A DNA stretch of 64,000 nt from MWCO01 sp964488865 (lineage in GTDB: Bacteria; Myxococcota_A; Polyangia; Polyangiales; Polyangiaceae). The position numbers and the translations under genes are program-made. Positions 24,907 to 34,351 of the stretch are shown here, piece after piece. Within the stretch, counting starts at the first letter, position 1. Each line of letters starts with the position of its first letter. The notes under the pieces were generated by a model. That model did no database searches and was not told where the DNA came from. It saw only the letters and a list, made by a program, of their open reading frames with translations. The DNA lies in assembly GCA_964488865.1 (NCBI GenBank), contig CAZAWR010000020.1, forward strand, positions 1 through 64,000. The letters are read 5' to 3'.

Positions 24907-25806
24907 TCAGTGGCAAACGCGGTTGCGACCGCTCCGCTTCGCCTCGTACAAGCGCTCGTCCGCGCGCTTCAGCAACTCCGTCGCCGAACGATCCGCCTCG
25001 GCCAGCGTCGCGCAACCCAGGCTGATGGTCACGCTGATGCGATCCGATTGGAACACGAAGGTGTTCTCCTCGACCTTCGCGCGCAACGTCTCCGCCAGCG
25101 CTCGGGCCCCCTCCAACTCCGTCTCCGGCAACATCACCACGAACTCCTCCCCACCGTACCGCGCAAGCACCTCGTCCCGTCGGATCCGCCCCTGGACCAA
25201 CTGCGCCAACTCCTTGAGCACCACGTCCCCCGCCAGGTGACCGTGCTCGTCGTTGATGAGCTTGAAGTGGTCGATGTCGAACATCAGGATGCTCAGGTCC
25301 CGCGCATGCCTCCGCGCGCGAATGATCTCCCGCTCCAACGCCTCGAACAGATACCGCTTGTTGTAGGCCTGCGTCAGACCATCGATGATCGTCAGCCGGT
25401 AGATCTCCTCGTGATACTGGCTCTCGACGTCCGTGCCCGAAAGGAACTTGAAGATCGTCGGCCCCACCTTGATCCGATCCCCATTCGCGAGACGGTTCTC
25501 GCTCGCAATGTGCTCATCGTTCACGTACGTGCCGTTCGTCGACCCATCGTCCACGACGGACCACGTGTCACCCCGACGCTCGAAGTGACAGTGGCGACGG
25601 GACACGGAGTCACCGTCCAGCACGATCTGGTTGTCGGCGCCGCGCCCCACGCGCGTGGGGTTCTGCTCGAGCACGAACCGCTTGCCGAGCAACGTCGCCT
25701 CCTTGGTGTAGATCACCACGAGACAGTCGTTGCGACGCCCCTCCCCCTGCTCCGGGGGACTGGGAACGACAACGGTTACCCTCGTCTTTTCGTCGAAGTC
25801 GTTCAC
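24907..25806 (-). CDS. FHA-GGDEF diguanylate cyclase
   Basis: 299 aa, soluble. Residues about 40-122 form an FHA domain (TRVGRGADNQIVL, SVSRRHCHFE, DGSTNGTYVN), which binds phosphothreonine peptides. Residues about 138-299 form a GGDEF domain with FDIDHFKLINDEHGHLAGD and the active-site GGEEF at 218-222, so it should make cyclic di-GMP from GTP. The inhibitory I-site position reads R209-R-D-E212, with Glu replacing the Asp of RxxD, so product inhibition may be weak. The pairing suggests control by a Ser/Thr kinase; one is encoded at 40173. Confidence 0.95.
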   Translation of the reverse strand: MNDFDEKTRVTVVVPSPPEQGEGRRNDCLVVIYTKEATLLGKRFVLEQNPTRVGRGADNQIVLDGDSVSRRHCHFERRGDTWSVVDDGSTNGTYVNDEHIASENRLANGDRIKVGPTIFKFLSGTDVESQYHEEIYRLTIIDGLTQAYNKRYLFEALEREIIRARRHARDLSILMFDIDHFKLINDEHGHLAGDVVLKELAQLVQGRIRRDEVLARYGGEEFVVMLPETELEGARALAETLRAKVEENTFVFQSDRISVTISLGCATLAEADRSATELLKRADERLYEAKRSGRNRVCH

Positions 25807-25969
25807 GCTAGGTATTCGGGCCGTTTCTGCGAATCTTGCACGAAATTGCGACGTCCACCAGGGGACGGTGCAGATAGAACCTCAAGGAAGCTAAACGAGA
25901 TGATTCTGCCGCGTCAAGCGAGGGCGACAGGGTTGGTTCGAAAGCGCCGGAGCAAGCCCAGGGAAAAGG

Positions 25970-28342
25970 TCACGCGTCCGCGTGAACGGCAGGCTCGTCC
26001 GCCGTTTCGACGTCGGCGGTGGGTTTCTTCTCCTTGCCGAGGCAGCTCTCCGCCAGGATTTCCGCGATGTCGAGCTGGCGGATCTGCTCTTCTTTCTCCT
26101 GGTCCTTGAGGCCGTCGGTGATCATCGTCATGCAGAAGGGACAGGCGGTGGCGATGGTTTCGGGCTTGGTGTCGATGAGCTGGAGGGTGCGGCGGACGTT
26201 CACGCGCTCCTTGTTTTGCTCCTCCATCCACATCTGGGCCCCGCCGGCGCCGCAGCACATCCCCATGTTGCGGGAGAAGCGCTCAGGCTCCACCAGGTCG
26301 AGGCCGGGAACGCTACGCAAGGCATCGCGGGGGGAATCATAGATGTCGTTGTAGCGGCCGAGATAGCAGGAGTCGTGGAAGACCACCTTGGCCTTGACGG
26401 CGTGCTTGGGCTTGAGCTTCCCCTCCCGCACGAGGCGAAGCAGGTAGTCCGCGTGGTGGATGACCTCGTAGTGGCCGCCAAAGTCCCCGTACTCGTTCGC
26501 GAGGGTGTTGAAGCAGTGGGGACAAGCCGTGATGATGGTCTTGATCCCCCCCTGCTCCTTGTACCCGTTGAGCACGGCGATGTTCTGCTCAGCCAGGGTC
26601 GCGAAGAGGAACTCGTTGCCCGCCCGGCGCGCCGAATCCCCCGTGCAGGACTCCTCCTCGCCGAGAATCGCGAACTTGATCCCGGCCGCCTTGAGCAACC
26701 GCACCAGGGCGCGGGCCACCTTCTTCGAACGGTCGTCGTAGCTGGCCGCGCAACCCACCCAGTACAGCACCTCCGTGTCCGGCTTCTCTGCCATCGTGGG
26801 CACGTCGAGCCCCTCGGCCCAGGCAGCACGGTCCATGCGCGATAGGTTCCACGGGTTGCCGTTCGTCTCCATCGCCTCGAACGGCTTCGCCAGCTCAGGA
26901 GGAAACTCGCCCGCCACGAGCACCTGGTTGCGGCGCAAGTCGACGATCTTGTCGACGTAGCTGATCATCACGGGACAGAACTCCTCGCAAGCCCTGCACG
27001 TGGTGCAGCCCCAGAACACGTCGGGCTGAACCACGTCGGGCACGAGGTTGATCGGCTCGTACTTGATGGGGGGGTTGGGGATGGGGTTTTCCGGCATCGG
27101 CTTTTCGTGATGCCCATGGTCGTCGTGATCGTCGTGCTCCCCCGAGGCATGCTCGTGGTCGTGCTCGTCGTGGTGGTCGTGGCCGGCATGGTCCCCATGA
27201 CCGTCGTGCCCCTTGTCGGGACGGACCCCATCGATGAACATGGCGTCGTTCTTGTAGAAATGATTGCGAAGGTCGATGGTGAGCTGCTTGGGGCTGAGGA
27301 CCTTTCCGGTGACGAACGCGGGGCAGTTGTCGCTGCAGCGTCCGCACTCGGTGCAGGTGTAGAAGTCGAGCACGGCCTTCCAGGTGAAGTGCTCGGCACG
27401 CGCCACGCCCACCTTCACCTCGTTGGGGTCCTCGAGCTCGGCCGCGTTGCCCACCAGCTCCATCAAACCCTCCGCATCCTTCGCCATGGGCTTGATGCGG
27501 CCGCGAGGCTCCAGGTCCGCCGCGAACACGTTGGGCATGACCGTGATGATGTGGAAGTGCTTCGCGTACGGAAGGATGTTCGCGAAGATCAGGACCAGCG
27601 TGGAGTGAACCCAGAACCCGACGTGCGCGAGAACCACCAGCGTCCCCGCCGACATGCCCTGCAGCGCCAACCCCGCCACCGAACCGGCAGGCGCAAACCA
27701 GTGAAATCCAAGAGCAGGAGCGTCAGCCACCTGGATCGGCGCCACCACCGTCGCCGCCGCCGCACACGTCGCAGCCATCGCGTCACTCGCAGCCCCGCAC
27801 CCCAGCGAAGGCATCTGCTGCCGCAAGGCCAGCATGGCGCCGTCGTACAGGATGTCCGTGAGCATCATCGTGATGATGATGCCGAGGATGGCGAGCCCCT
27901 CCCAGTGCAGGGACATGCGCTTGTCCTTCACCACCACGCGCAAGTAGACGAAGACCGCCGCACCCACGAGCACGATGACCGCCGCCACGTCCTTGAGCAT
28001 GTCGTACAGGTGGCCGAGCGGCAGGCCCAAAACCGGTTCGGGCCCGAGAATCCAGAAGTTGAACGACGGGTCGTAGGCCCTGCCCCACAAGATCATCGAA
28101 CGGAGCAACAGGATCATGAACCCGAAGAAGATGAGGATGTGCGCCACGCCCGCGAGCGGGTAGTACGGCATCTTGTACTGCCCGAAGGCGTACTTGAGGG
28201 TGATCCAGACGCGCTCGGGGATTCGGTCGGCACGATTCTCCGGGGCTTTCGCGACCTGTAGCAACTGCCAGCGCCGATTCAGGCTGTAGGCAAGTGCGGA
28301 CAGGGTCGCGACCAGAATCACGGTCATCGCAATCGGACTCAT
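25970..28342 (-). CDS. Membrane Fe-S oxidoreductase, ETF:menaquinone oxidoreductase (EMO)-like
   Basis: 790 aa from ATG 28342 (GGGAGAGG upstream). Residues 1-265 carry about six membrane helices of a NarI-like cytochrome b domain with several His. Two [4Fe-4S] motifs follow, C330-C333-C336-C340 and C446-C449-C452-C456, then two cysteine-rich CCG-type modules (C531, C566, ACPHC 607-610; C659, CCG 696-698, ACPFC 733-737). This order matches the HdrD/DUF224-type membrane oxidoreductases that pass electrons from electron-transferring flavoprotein to menaquinone in beta-oxidation. Residues 376-413 are a His/Asp-rich insert with 14 His between the clusters, unusual for the family. No etfAB is nearby, so the electron donor is inferred from family. 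Confidence 0.88.
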   Translation of the reverse strand: MSPIAMTVILVATLSALAYSLNRRWQLLQVAKAPENRADRIPERVWITLKYAFGQYKMPYYPLAGVAHILIFFGFMILLLRSMILWGRAYDPSFNFWILGPEPVLGLPLGHLYDMLKDVAAVIVLVGAAVFVYLRVVVKDKRMSLHWEGLAILGIIITMMLTDILYDGAMLALRQQMPSLGCGAASDAMAATCAAAATVVAPIQVADAPALGFHWFAPAGSVAGLALQGMSAGTLVVLAHVGFWVHSTLVLIFANILPYAKHFHIITVMPNVFAADLEPRGRIKPMAKDAEGLMELVGNAAELEDPNEVKVGVARAEHFTWKAVLDFYTCTECGRCSDNCPAFVTGKVLSPKQLTIDLRNHFYKNDAMFIDGVRPDKGHDGHGDHAGHDHHDEHDHEHASGEHDDHDDHGHHEKPMPENPIPNPPIKYEPINLVPDVVQPDVFWGCTTCRACEEFCPVMISYVDKIVDLRRNQVLVAGEFPPELAKPFEAMETNGNPWNLSRMDRAAWAEGLDVPTMAEKPDTEVLYWVGCAASYDDRSKKVARALVRLLKAAGIKFAILGEEESCTGDSARRAGNEFLFATLAEQNIAVLNGYKEQGGIKTIITACPHCFNTLANEYGDFGGHYEVIHHADYLLRLVREGKLKPKHAVKAKVVFHDSCYLGRYNDIYDSPRDALRSVPGLDLVEPERFSRNMGMCCGAGGAQMWMEEQNKERVNVRRTLQLIDTKPETIATACPFCMTMITDGLKDQEKEEQIRQLDIAEILAESCLGKEKKPTADVETADEPAVHADA

Positions 28343-28487
28343 CGCAACCTCTCCCGCCGCGGCTCGCACGGGGACTTGGATTCGGCGCGCCAGCGGACCG
28401 AAAAACCTTTAGGGAAAGGGACGCGGTGCGTCAAACGAATCCTGCGAACCCGAGACCCCATCGGGACATAGTCACGAATGACCTTCG

Positions 28488-29075
28488 CTACAGCTCGAAC
28501 GTCATCAGCCGCTCCGCCCCCACCCCCTCGAGCTCCAACACCGTCGCATAGCTCCGCTGCCCTACCCGCGCCCCCACCCGCACCCGCAACGGCGGTCGCG
28601 CCTCCCCGAGCCGGTTGCATCGCACCAATACCCGAAACGTGCCCCGGGGGACCTCTCGATGCACCAGAACCACGTTCTCCGTGTTCTGCCCCTGACACTC
28701 GTCAGCCTCCCCGGGACAATCGCGGTCCTTCACCAACCCCGTCTCCGTCGTCTCCCTCGCCCGCGCCACGTCCCCCGATGGGTCCGTCACCACGAGGTCG
28801 ACGTCCGCGGTCGGGTCGGCCCACGCGATCGAGAACTGGATGATACCCGTCCGAACGCCACAGCCCTCGTCGATCGCCCCGTTGCAGTTGTTGTCGATGG
28901 CATCGAAACAAGTCTCCAACCCGGTCGGCGTGCAGGCCACGTCGAGGACGACATCGGGGGGACCCGCGAACTTCCGCAGCTCGAGCGAGGGCTCAGCGGG
29001 GCGGCTGGTCGGTGCGTTGCACGCGACGACCAGAGCGGCAACCCAGCACCACCGGGCCGAAAGGCCGTCGAACAT
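28488..29075 (-). CDS. Lipoprotein with MopE-type CaDNNCNG motif
   Basis: 195 aa from ATG 29075; a GTG at 29102 is also possible, and neither has a clear ribosome-binding site. WVAALVVACN is a lipobox with Cys as the lipidation site. A single motif ETCFDAIDNNCNGAIDEGC matches the DGxDNDCDGxxDE repeats of MopE-like proteins common in Myxococcota, thought to bind calcium. The C-terminal half is beta-rich (IIQFSIAWADPTADVDLVVT) and resembles a pre-peptidase-type domain. Probably outer-membrane or periplasmic. Role unknown. Confidence 0.75.
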   Translation of the reverse strand: MFDGLSARWCWVAALVVACNAPTSRPAEPSLELRKFAGPPDVVLDVACTPTGLETCFDAIDNNCNGAIDEGCGVRTGIIQFSIAWADPTADVDLVVTDPSGDVARARETTETGLVKDRDCPGEADECQGQNTENVVLVHREVPRGTFRVLVRCNRLGEARPPLRVRVGARVGQRSYATVLELEGVGAERLMTFEL

Positions 29076-29135
29076 CGCAGAGGAAGGGGAATGGGGAGGC
29101 ACGACCGCGATGGTAGCGCGATCGTGCGGGTCGGG

Positions 29136-31673
29136 TCACTGATTGGACGGAAGGATCTTCGAACCGCCGGTCTTCACGTCAGGCGCTTCGACGTCGACGA
29201 CGACCTTGGGATTCAAGAGCAGGAAGAGGGCCTCGCCGGCGTCCTTGCCGATGTCGCCGCCCTTCTGCTTGAGGTCCATGAGCACGCCTTGCTCGCGCAT
29301 GAAGCGCAGGGTCATCAAGGCGCCGGCGCGCACGGCGGGGTCACCGGTCAGGACCGCATTCCGCAGCTTGAAGCGCAGAACGACTCGGGTCATGGAGTGG
29401 GGGCCGTTGTCGAACTGCAGGTTGTCGAACTGTCGACCGAGCAAGAACATGGCCCACTCCTGGGGCGCTTTGCGAACGCGGACGCGACGGATGGCTTCGG
29501 CGTTGCGCACGAACCGGTAGAGGCGTCCTTCTTCGAAGTCCTTGTCGGACCAGTAGCCGAAGACGCGGAAGTAGTCCGCACGGAGCTCGTCGAGGGCTTC
29601 CTCGGGGAAGTCGGCGTAGGCGGCCACAGCGCGGGCCGCCACGTCCTCGGTTCCGCCGACGATCAAGGCGAGAGCGGCGTTGTTGCGCACCTCGGGGTTG
29701 GCCATCAGCTCGAACAGGGGCTGCTCGTCCTCGGGTCGGAGCCCGGCAAACCCCATGGCCTGCGCGATGTTGAGGCGCAGCATCGGCGCCATCTCGGCCT
29801 TGAGCAGCTTGATCAACTCACCGTTCGCCTCGGGCAGGGAACGACGAGCCAAGGTCTCGGAGTAGCAGCCTGCGATGAACTGGTCCTTCTCGTCGCCGCT
29901 CGTGGCAAACTTGGTGATCTTCTCGGGGATCTCCTTGAGCTTGTCGGTGGGGGTGACCCAGCCGAGGGCGAAGCAGGACTGCATGCGGGACTGCTCGTTT
30001 TCCTTCTGGTCTTCGATGTACTCGGTCAGGGGCTTGTAGGCGCGCGTGTCGCCCCATTCGGCGAAGCCGTCGGCCACGCCGACGCCGATGGCGCGCAGGG
30101 ACATGCCGACGATGGCGAGCCCGCCGCCCATCAGGGACTGCATGGTCGCATCGATGTCGTGGGCGTCCGCGCGGCGTCGCTTGAGATGGGTCTCGTACTT
30201 GCCCCAGGAGGCATCGTCCTTCATCACGCCGAGGTAGCGGAGGGCGCTCTGGGCAACGACCCACTCCTGCGGCATGGGAGGCTGCTGGCCTTCGCGGGGG
30301 AGGGCCACCGTGGGGAAGGACCAGTCGCGCAGCTTGGTGCGGGCCTTCTCCGACTTGACGTGGGCGAGGAACCGCAGTGCATTGGCGTGAGGCTGGGGCA
30401 TGTCGGAGATCCAGAACAGCACCGCCTCCTCCGCTTGCTCACGGAACGTGTCGACCTTGTCCGGGTGCAGCTTCGCCAGGTCGGCGAGCATGCGCGCCCC
30501 CACGATCCGCTCCTCGTCGCCACGCGCCAGGGCCTTCTCCTCGATGAGCTCGGAGTCCCCGTAGAGCTTGACTGTGTTGAGCTTCATGCGCTCGGCCAGG
30601 TACGGAACCGCGCGCGGGTCACCGACCTCCGCGAGCCGCATGGCCGCCTCGGTCTTCCAATGCCTCTGTGGGCCCGCTTCGATGTACGCCACCAACGCGT
30701 CCGAAGCCCGCGGGTCCGCCAGCTCCTTGAGCAAGTTGAAGATGACCCGCGTCTGATGCCACATCGTCTCGGGCTTGGACTTGTCCACCGCCTCGAGCGA
30801 CATCACGAGCCCCACGCCGCCAATGCCGTCCCGCAGCGCCGCCAGGAACTTCTTGCGGCTCTCCTTGTCGGCCTTGCCCAGCGCGTCGAGCAACGGCTTG
30901 CGAGCCTTCTCGTCCCCAATCCGACCGAGCCCCGGCGCCGCTTCCCGCGCCACATCCACGTCCGGATCCTGCACCAGCGTGATGAGTGCGTCCGTGAACT
31001 TCGGGTCCGCGTTCGAGGAAAGGATCGTCGCCACCAACTGGCGCACGCTCGGACTCTCGTCCTTCACGTAGGAGGCCCACTTGTCCGGCGGGGCCATCTT
31101 CGCGAGCTTCTCCGGGTTGAAAGCCGCGCCGCCCCCGACACGCTGCACCTTGGACAAGTGCCCCGCCCGATAGACCTTCAGCACCCGGTCCAGCGCCGTC
31201 TGATCGTTGAGCTCCACGAGCGCCCACGACAGCTGAGGCTCGTCGGACGCATCGGACTCCAACAAGGCCTTGTTCACCGCGGGCTTCGCCGCATCCGCCG
31301 CGGGCGTTCCGAAATGCCCCACCACCTGGGCGGCCACACCACGAATGCGATGGTCGGGCAGCTGCAACGCTTGGATCGCTATCGGAATGCCTTCCTTGTC
31401 GTCGAGCCACGCCAGCTGCAGCAACGCTTGTTGCTGCATCTCGAACTCATGAGTGCTCGACGCCCACTTGCGCCACTCCTGGATCTGATCATTGCGCTCG
31501 AGCTTGAAGATGCGCTTCTGCTCGTTGACCACCTGCTCGATGGTCAGCTTCTCTCCCTCGCGCTTGATGCCGATGTACACGAGTCCGACGGCCAGCACTG
31601 CGATGCCGAGAGCCAGCAGAATGAACTTGATACCCAGGGATCCCTTCTTGAAGTTCGCATCCGCATCCGCCAT
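29136..31673 (-). CDS. Membrane-anchored HEAT-repeat protein
   Basis: 845 aa. One N-terminal membrane helix (GIKFILLALGIAVLAVGLVY, residues about 13-35) is followed by a long alpha-solenoid of HEAT-type repeats, for example HRIRGVAAQVVGHFGTPAAD, SPSVRQLVATILSSNADPKF and DVAREAAPGLGRIGDEKARK. Orientation is likely N-in with the solenoid in the periplasm. HEAT solenoids are protein-protein scaffolds; no catalytic motif is visible. The ATG follows GGAGGGACC. It is convergent-free and divergent from the CPBP protease gene. A very long open frame on the opposite strand is a GC-driven artefact. Confidence 0.9.
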   Translation of the reverse strand: MADADANFKKGSLGIKFILLALGIAVLAVGLVYIGIKREGEKLTIEQVVNEQKRIFKLERNDQIQEWRKWASSTHEFEMQQQALLQLAWLDDKEGIPIAIQALQLPDHRIRGVAAQVVGHFGTPAADAAKPAVNKALLESDASDEPQLSWALVELNDQTALDRVLKVYRAGHLSKVQRVGGGAAFNPEKLAKMAPPDKWASYVKDESPSVRQLVATILSSNADPKFTDALITLVQDPDVDVAREAAPGLGRIGDEKARKPLLDALGKADKESRKKFLAALRDGIGGVGLVMSLEAVDKSKPETMWHQTRVIFNLLKELADPRASDALVAYIEAGPQRHWKTEAAMRLAEVGDPRAVPYLAERMKLNTVKLYGDSELIEEKALARGDEERIVGARMLADLAKLHPDKVDTFREQAEEAVLFWISDMPQPHANALRFLAHVKSEKARTKLRDWSFPTVALPREGQQPPMPQEWVVAQSALRYLGVMKDDASWGKYETHLKRRRADAHDIDATMQSLMGGGLAIVGMSLRAIGVGVADGFAEWGDTRAYKPLTEYIEDQKENEQSRMQSCFALGWVTPTDKLKEIPEKITKFATSGDEKDQFIAGCYSETLARRSLPEANGELIKLLKAEMAPMLRLNIAQAMGFAGLRPEDEQPLFELMANPEVRNNAALALIVGGTEDVAARAVAAYADFPEEALDELRADYFRVFGYWSDKDFEEGRLYRFVRNAEAIRRVRVRKAPQEWAMFLLGRQFDNLQFDNGPHSMTRVVLRFKLRNAVLTGDPAVRAGALMTLRFMREQGVLMDLKQKGGDIGKDAGEALFLLLNPKVVVDVEAPDVKTGGSKILPSNQ

Positions 31674-32026
31674 GGTCCCTCCAACGAGCTAGGCCGCTGC
31701 TTCGACGCAGCACGCGGGACATACCAGAGCCGTTCAGCCCCCCTGAAGTCAAGGAGCAATCACGAGCTGGTGCGCCACGTGTCGGTCAGGTTCGGGTTGT
31801 GGTTCAAAGTTTCCGCTGCACCGTCAGGATGCAGCCTCGCCACCTCCGATTAGTACAGGCCCCGCCAAATTGGTATCGACACGGGACGGGTGGCCTTCGA
31901 AGTACCGTCAATCAGCCAAGGGGCAGCGCAGAACTGCCCCCGGGTCGCGCCCCACGAGCATCGGTGCTAGTTCTGGCTGCCCCGCCGCCCGGCGGGCCGA
32001 ACCTTTCACGCTTTGCCGCCGCCCCC
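31674..32026. other. 353-bp divergent region between the HEAT and CPBP genes
   Basis: Should hold promoters for both genes. A 7-bp hairpin GGGGCAG/CTGCCCC lies at 31920-31940 and a 5-bp one GCTGC/GCAGC near the HEAT start. GGTGCTAGTTCT upstream of the protease gene is a possible extended -10. I see no gene or RNA. Confidence 0.5.
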
Positions 32027-32740
32027 ATGGGACCCACCGCCCGCGTCTTCACCGCGACCGCCGTGACCACCGCCGTGGTCACCCTCGCATCCTATGCCCT
32101 ACCCGAAGAGCACGCGGCCACCGGTGTCGGCTTCGCGTTCCTCGCCGCCGTCTACTTCCTCGTGCTGCGCCGGGACGCCGCCTTCGTGCGCTCCCACGGC
32201 CTATCCCTCGGCGGACTGCTCGAGCCCAGCGCCATCCGCCCGAACAGGTTGATCCTCGACGCCCTCGGCGCTTCAGCCTGGGCCTTCGGACTCGCCCTGC
32301 TCATCTTTCCCCCGTTCTGGATCGGCTTCGTCTTCTGGTGGCAGCCCGATCAGACCTTCGCGTTCGTGCCCCCCGAGTCCTACCTCGACGAGGTCTTGGG
32401 CCAGCTCATGGTCATCGCGCTGCCCGAGGAGGCGTTCTACCGAGGCTACCTGCAGACCTCCCTCGACCGCGCGTGGGCCACCAAACCCGGAGGCCCCCGA
32501 AGACACATCACCTTGCTCGGTGCGCAGCTCGGCTGGTCCACTCCCGTCACGAGCGCAGTGTTCGCCCTCGGCCACTTCCTCACCGAACCCCACCCCCAAC
32601 GGCTCGCCGTGTTCTTCCCTTCGCTGCTGTTCTGCTGGCTGCGCAGCCGAACCGGAGGCATCGGCGCCGCGATCTTGCTGCACGCCCTGGCCAACCTGTT
32701 CTCTTCCACCCTAGGAAGAAGCTACGGACTGTTCCCTTGA
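32027..32740 (+). CDS. CPBP-family glutamic intramembrane protease, candidate myxosortase
   Basis: 237 aa with about six to seven membrane helices. Active-site motifs of the CPBP (Abi/CAAX protease-like) family are all present: PEEAFYRGY (E134, E135, R139), FALGHFL (H183) and LLHALANLF (H219, N223). In Myxococcota a CPBP subfamily (MrtC) is proposed to cleave and sort MYXO-CTERM proteins to the surface; length and short loops are compatible with this, but subfamily assignment needs a profile search. ATG 32027 has no ribosome-binding site. Its stop overlaps the TTG start of the HAD phosphatase, so the two are coupled. Confidence 0.88.
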   Translation: MGPTARVFTATAVTTAVVTLASYALPEEHAATGVGFAFLAAVYFLVLRRDAAFVRSHGLSLGGLLEPSAIRPNRLILDALGASAWAFGLALLIFPPFWIGFVFWWQPDQTFAFVPPESYLDEVLGQLMVIALPEEAFYRGYLQTSLDRAWATKPGGPRRHITLLGAQLGWSTPVTSAVFALGHFLTEPHPQRLAVFFPSLLFCWLRSRTGGIGAAILLHALANLFSSTLGRSYGLFP

Positions 32741-33408
32741 ACGCGCCCTGCTCACCCCCCCGACACGCCGCCCTGTTCGACATGGATCGAACCCTGCTGC
32801 GCGTCGAGACCGCCACCTCCTACGTCCGCTACCAGCGCGAGATCGGGGAAGCCAACGCCGTCGACCTCGCCCGCGTCTTCTGGTGGGTCCTGCTCTACAC
32901 CCTCAACATCATCGATGCCCCCCGCGTCGCCAAACGCGCCCTCGCCAGAACGCGCGGCGTCCCCGAGGTCGTCCTCGCCGCACGCTGCGACGACTGGATG
33001 CGCCGCGACGTCCTTCGATACCTGTGCGACGCCGGTCGAGCCGCGGTGCGCATGCACCAGCAACAGGGCGACCTGGTCGCGATCGCGACGGGAGCGACGC
33101 TTCCTTCCGCGCTGCCTCTCGCACGCGAGTTGGGCATCGAACACGTCGTCGCCACAGAGCTCGAGGTCATCCAAGGGGTGCTGACCGGCGAGGTCCTCGA
33201 ACCGCTCGCGTACGGGGAAGGGAAGCTGACCAAGGCCCGCGCGCTGCTCGACCGGCACGGCATCGACCTGCGCGACACGACGTTCTACTCCGATAGCGCG
33301 ACCGACTTGCCCTTGCTGGAAGCGGTGGGAGAGCCGGTGGCGGTCAACCCGGATCCCAAGCTGTCTCGCCTGGCACGACGACGCGGGTGGCGGGTCGAAC
33401 GCTGGTAG
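32737..33408 (+). CDS. HAD-IB family phosphatase (SerB-like)
   Basis: 223 aa beginning at TTG 32737, which overlaps the protease stop (TTGA); no better start exists because the catalytic motif begins 14 residues in. ALFDMDRTLL holds the DxD nucleophile pair D15/D17; GDLVAIATGATLPSA is motif II; TFYSDSATDLPLLEAVGEPV is motif III/IV. HAD-IB proteins of this size hydrolyse phosphoserine or lipid-type phosphates. The coupling to an intramembrane protease is notable, but the substrate is unknown. It ends 10 bp before the convergent Mo-enzyme gene. Confidence 0.92.
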   Translation: MNAPCSPPRHAALFDMDRTLLRVETATSYVRYQREIGEANAVDLARVFWWVLLYTLNIIDAPRVAKRALARTRGVPEVVLAARCDDWMRRDVLRYLCDAGRAAVRMHQQQGDLVAIATGATLPSALPLARELGIEHVVATELEVIQGVLTGEVLEPLAYGEGKLTKARALLDRHGIDLRDTTFYSDSATDLPLLEAVGEPVAVNPDPKLSRLARRRGWRVERW

Positions 33409-33418
33409 GGAGCGACGG

Positions 33419-34276
33419 TCAGTATTTGCCGTCCCGGAGCCGATCGGGGGGCACCTCGCCCTCGTAGGGATAACCGTAGTTCGACCAGAACCCGATGACG
33501 GGGTGATCGGTGATCTCGATGCGGGTCACATACTTCGGGTTCTTGTAGCCGAGCAAGCGAGGGAAGATGGCGCGGGCCGGAAACCCGTTCGCCAGGGGCA
33601 ACGAGGAGCCAGCAATGCCGTAGGCAAGGATCGACTTCGGCTCTCGCGCCACGGCCAAGGGAACCGACTCGTCGTACTTTCCCCCCAGCGACCGGAACAC
33701 CATGTGCGTGGCCGAGGCCGTCGGGGTCACGCGCTTCAGGATCTCCGCGAGTCGCACCCCGTTCCACGGCACGTCGAGGATGGACCACCCCTCGACACAG
33801 TGGAAGTCGGTCACCTGGTCCTGACGAGGAAGGCAGAGCAGTTGCGCGAACGTGAACGTCATCGGCTGCACCACCAGCCCGTCGACCGTCAACACCCAGC
33901 TGTCGAGAATGGAAGCGAGGTCCTGCGGGTCGACGGTGCGCTCGCCCCACCCGTCGAACACACCGTGATCACCCTGCCCGGGCTGGAACGGAAAGGACGT
34001 CTCGCAAGGACCTGGTGGGCCATCGGGGGCAACCTCCGCGACGGCGTCCTGCGCGGCCTCGGCAATGGCATCGTGTCCCGCGTCCGGTACGGGCACGCCA
34101 GCCTCTTGCGGGCCTGCATCGCCTCCGACCGCGGGCGGTCCGTCGGTGGCTTCGTCGCCGCCACAACCGAGCAGGTACTGGCTCAAGGAGATGACGCCCA
34201 CTCGCCCGACCCATTCCATCCACGTGCGACGTTCGATCGTGACGGGAGAGATGGCTCGCGTCTTCTTGGCGTTCAT
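33419..34276 (-). CDS. Molybdopterin-dependent oxidoreductase, sulfite-oxidase fold, Tat lipoprotein
   Basis: 285 aa. The N-terminus has a twin-arginine-type signal (IERRTWMEWVGRVGVISLSQ) ending in a lipobox YLLGC (C38), then a 50-residue Asp/Ala-rich linker typical of outer-membrane lipoproteins in this lineage. The catalytic domain shows TDFHCVEGWSILDVPWNGVR with the Mo-ligating Cys at 160, as in MsrP/YedY and sulfite oxidase. Only the Mo-cofactor domain is present, without the C-terminal dimerisation domain. Possible roles are methionine sulfoxide or other sulfoxide reduction in the periplasm. No haem partner gene is adjacent. Confidence 0.88.
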   Translation of the reverse strand: MNAKKTRAISPVTIERRTWMEWVGRVGVISLSQYLLGCGGDEATDGPPAVGGDAGPQEAGVPVPDAGHDAIAEAAQDAVAEVAPDGPPGPCETSFPFQPGQGDHGVFDGWGERTVDPQDLASILDSWVLTVDGLVVQPMTFTFAQLLCLPRQDQVTDFHCVEGWSILDVPWNGVRLAEILKRVTPTASATHMVFRSLGGKYDESVPLAVAREPKSILAYGIAGSSLPLANGFPARAIFPRLLGYKNPKYVTRIEITDHPVIGFWSNYGYPYEGEVPPDRLRDGKY

Positions 34277-34351
34277 GTTCGTGGGGAGGAAGTGGTGTCC
34301 GAAGGACGCCTCGTCAAGCGCTCGGGGCCTCGCGTCTGCCGGGACCGAGGA

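Noticed and set aside
28659..31853. 1064-codon plus-strand open frame opposite the HEAT gene
   Set aside because: Antisense frame of a high-GC gene; product is compositionally odd (Val/His/Arg/Gly) with no family texture, while the minus strand gives clear HEAT repeats with a ribosome-binding site.
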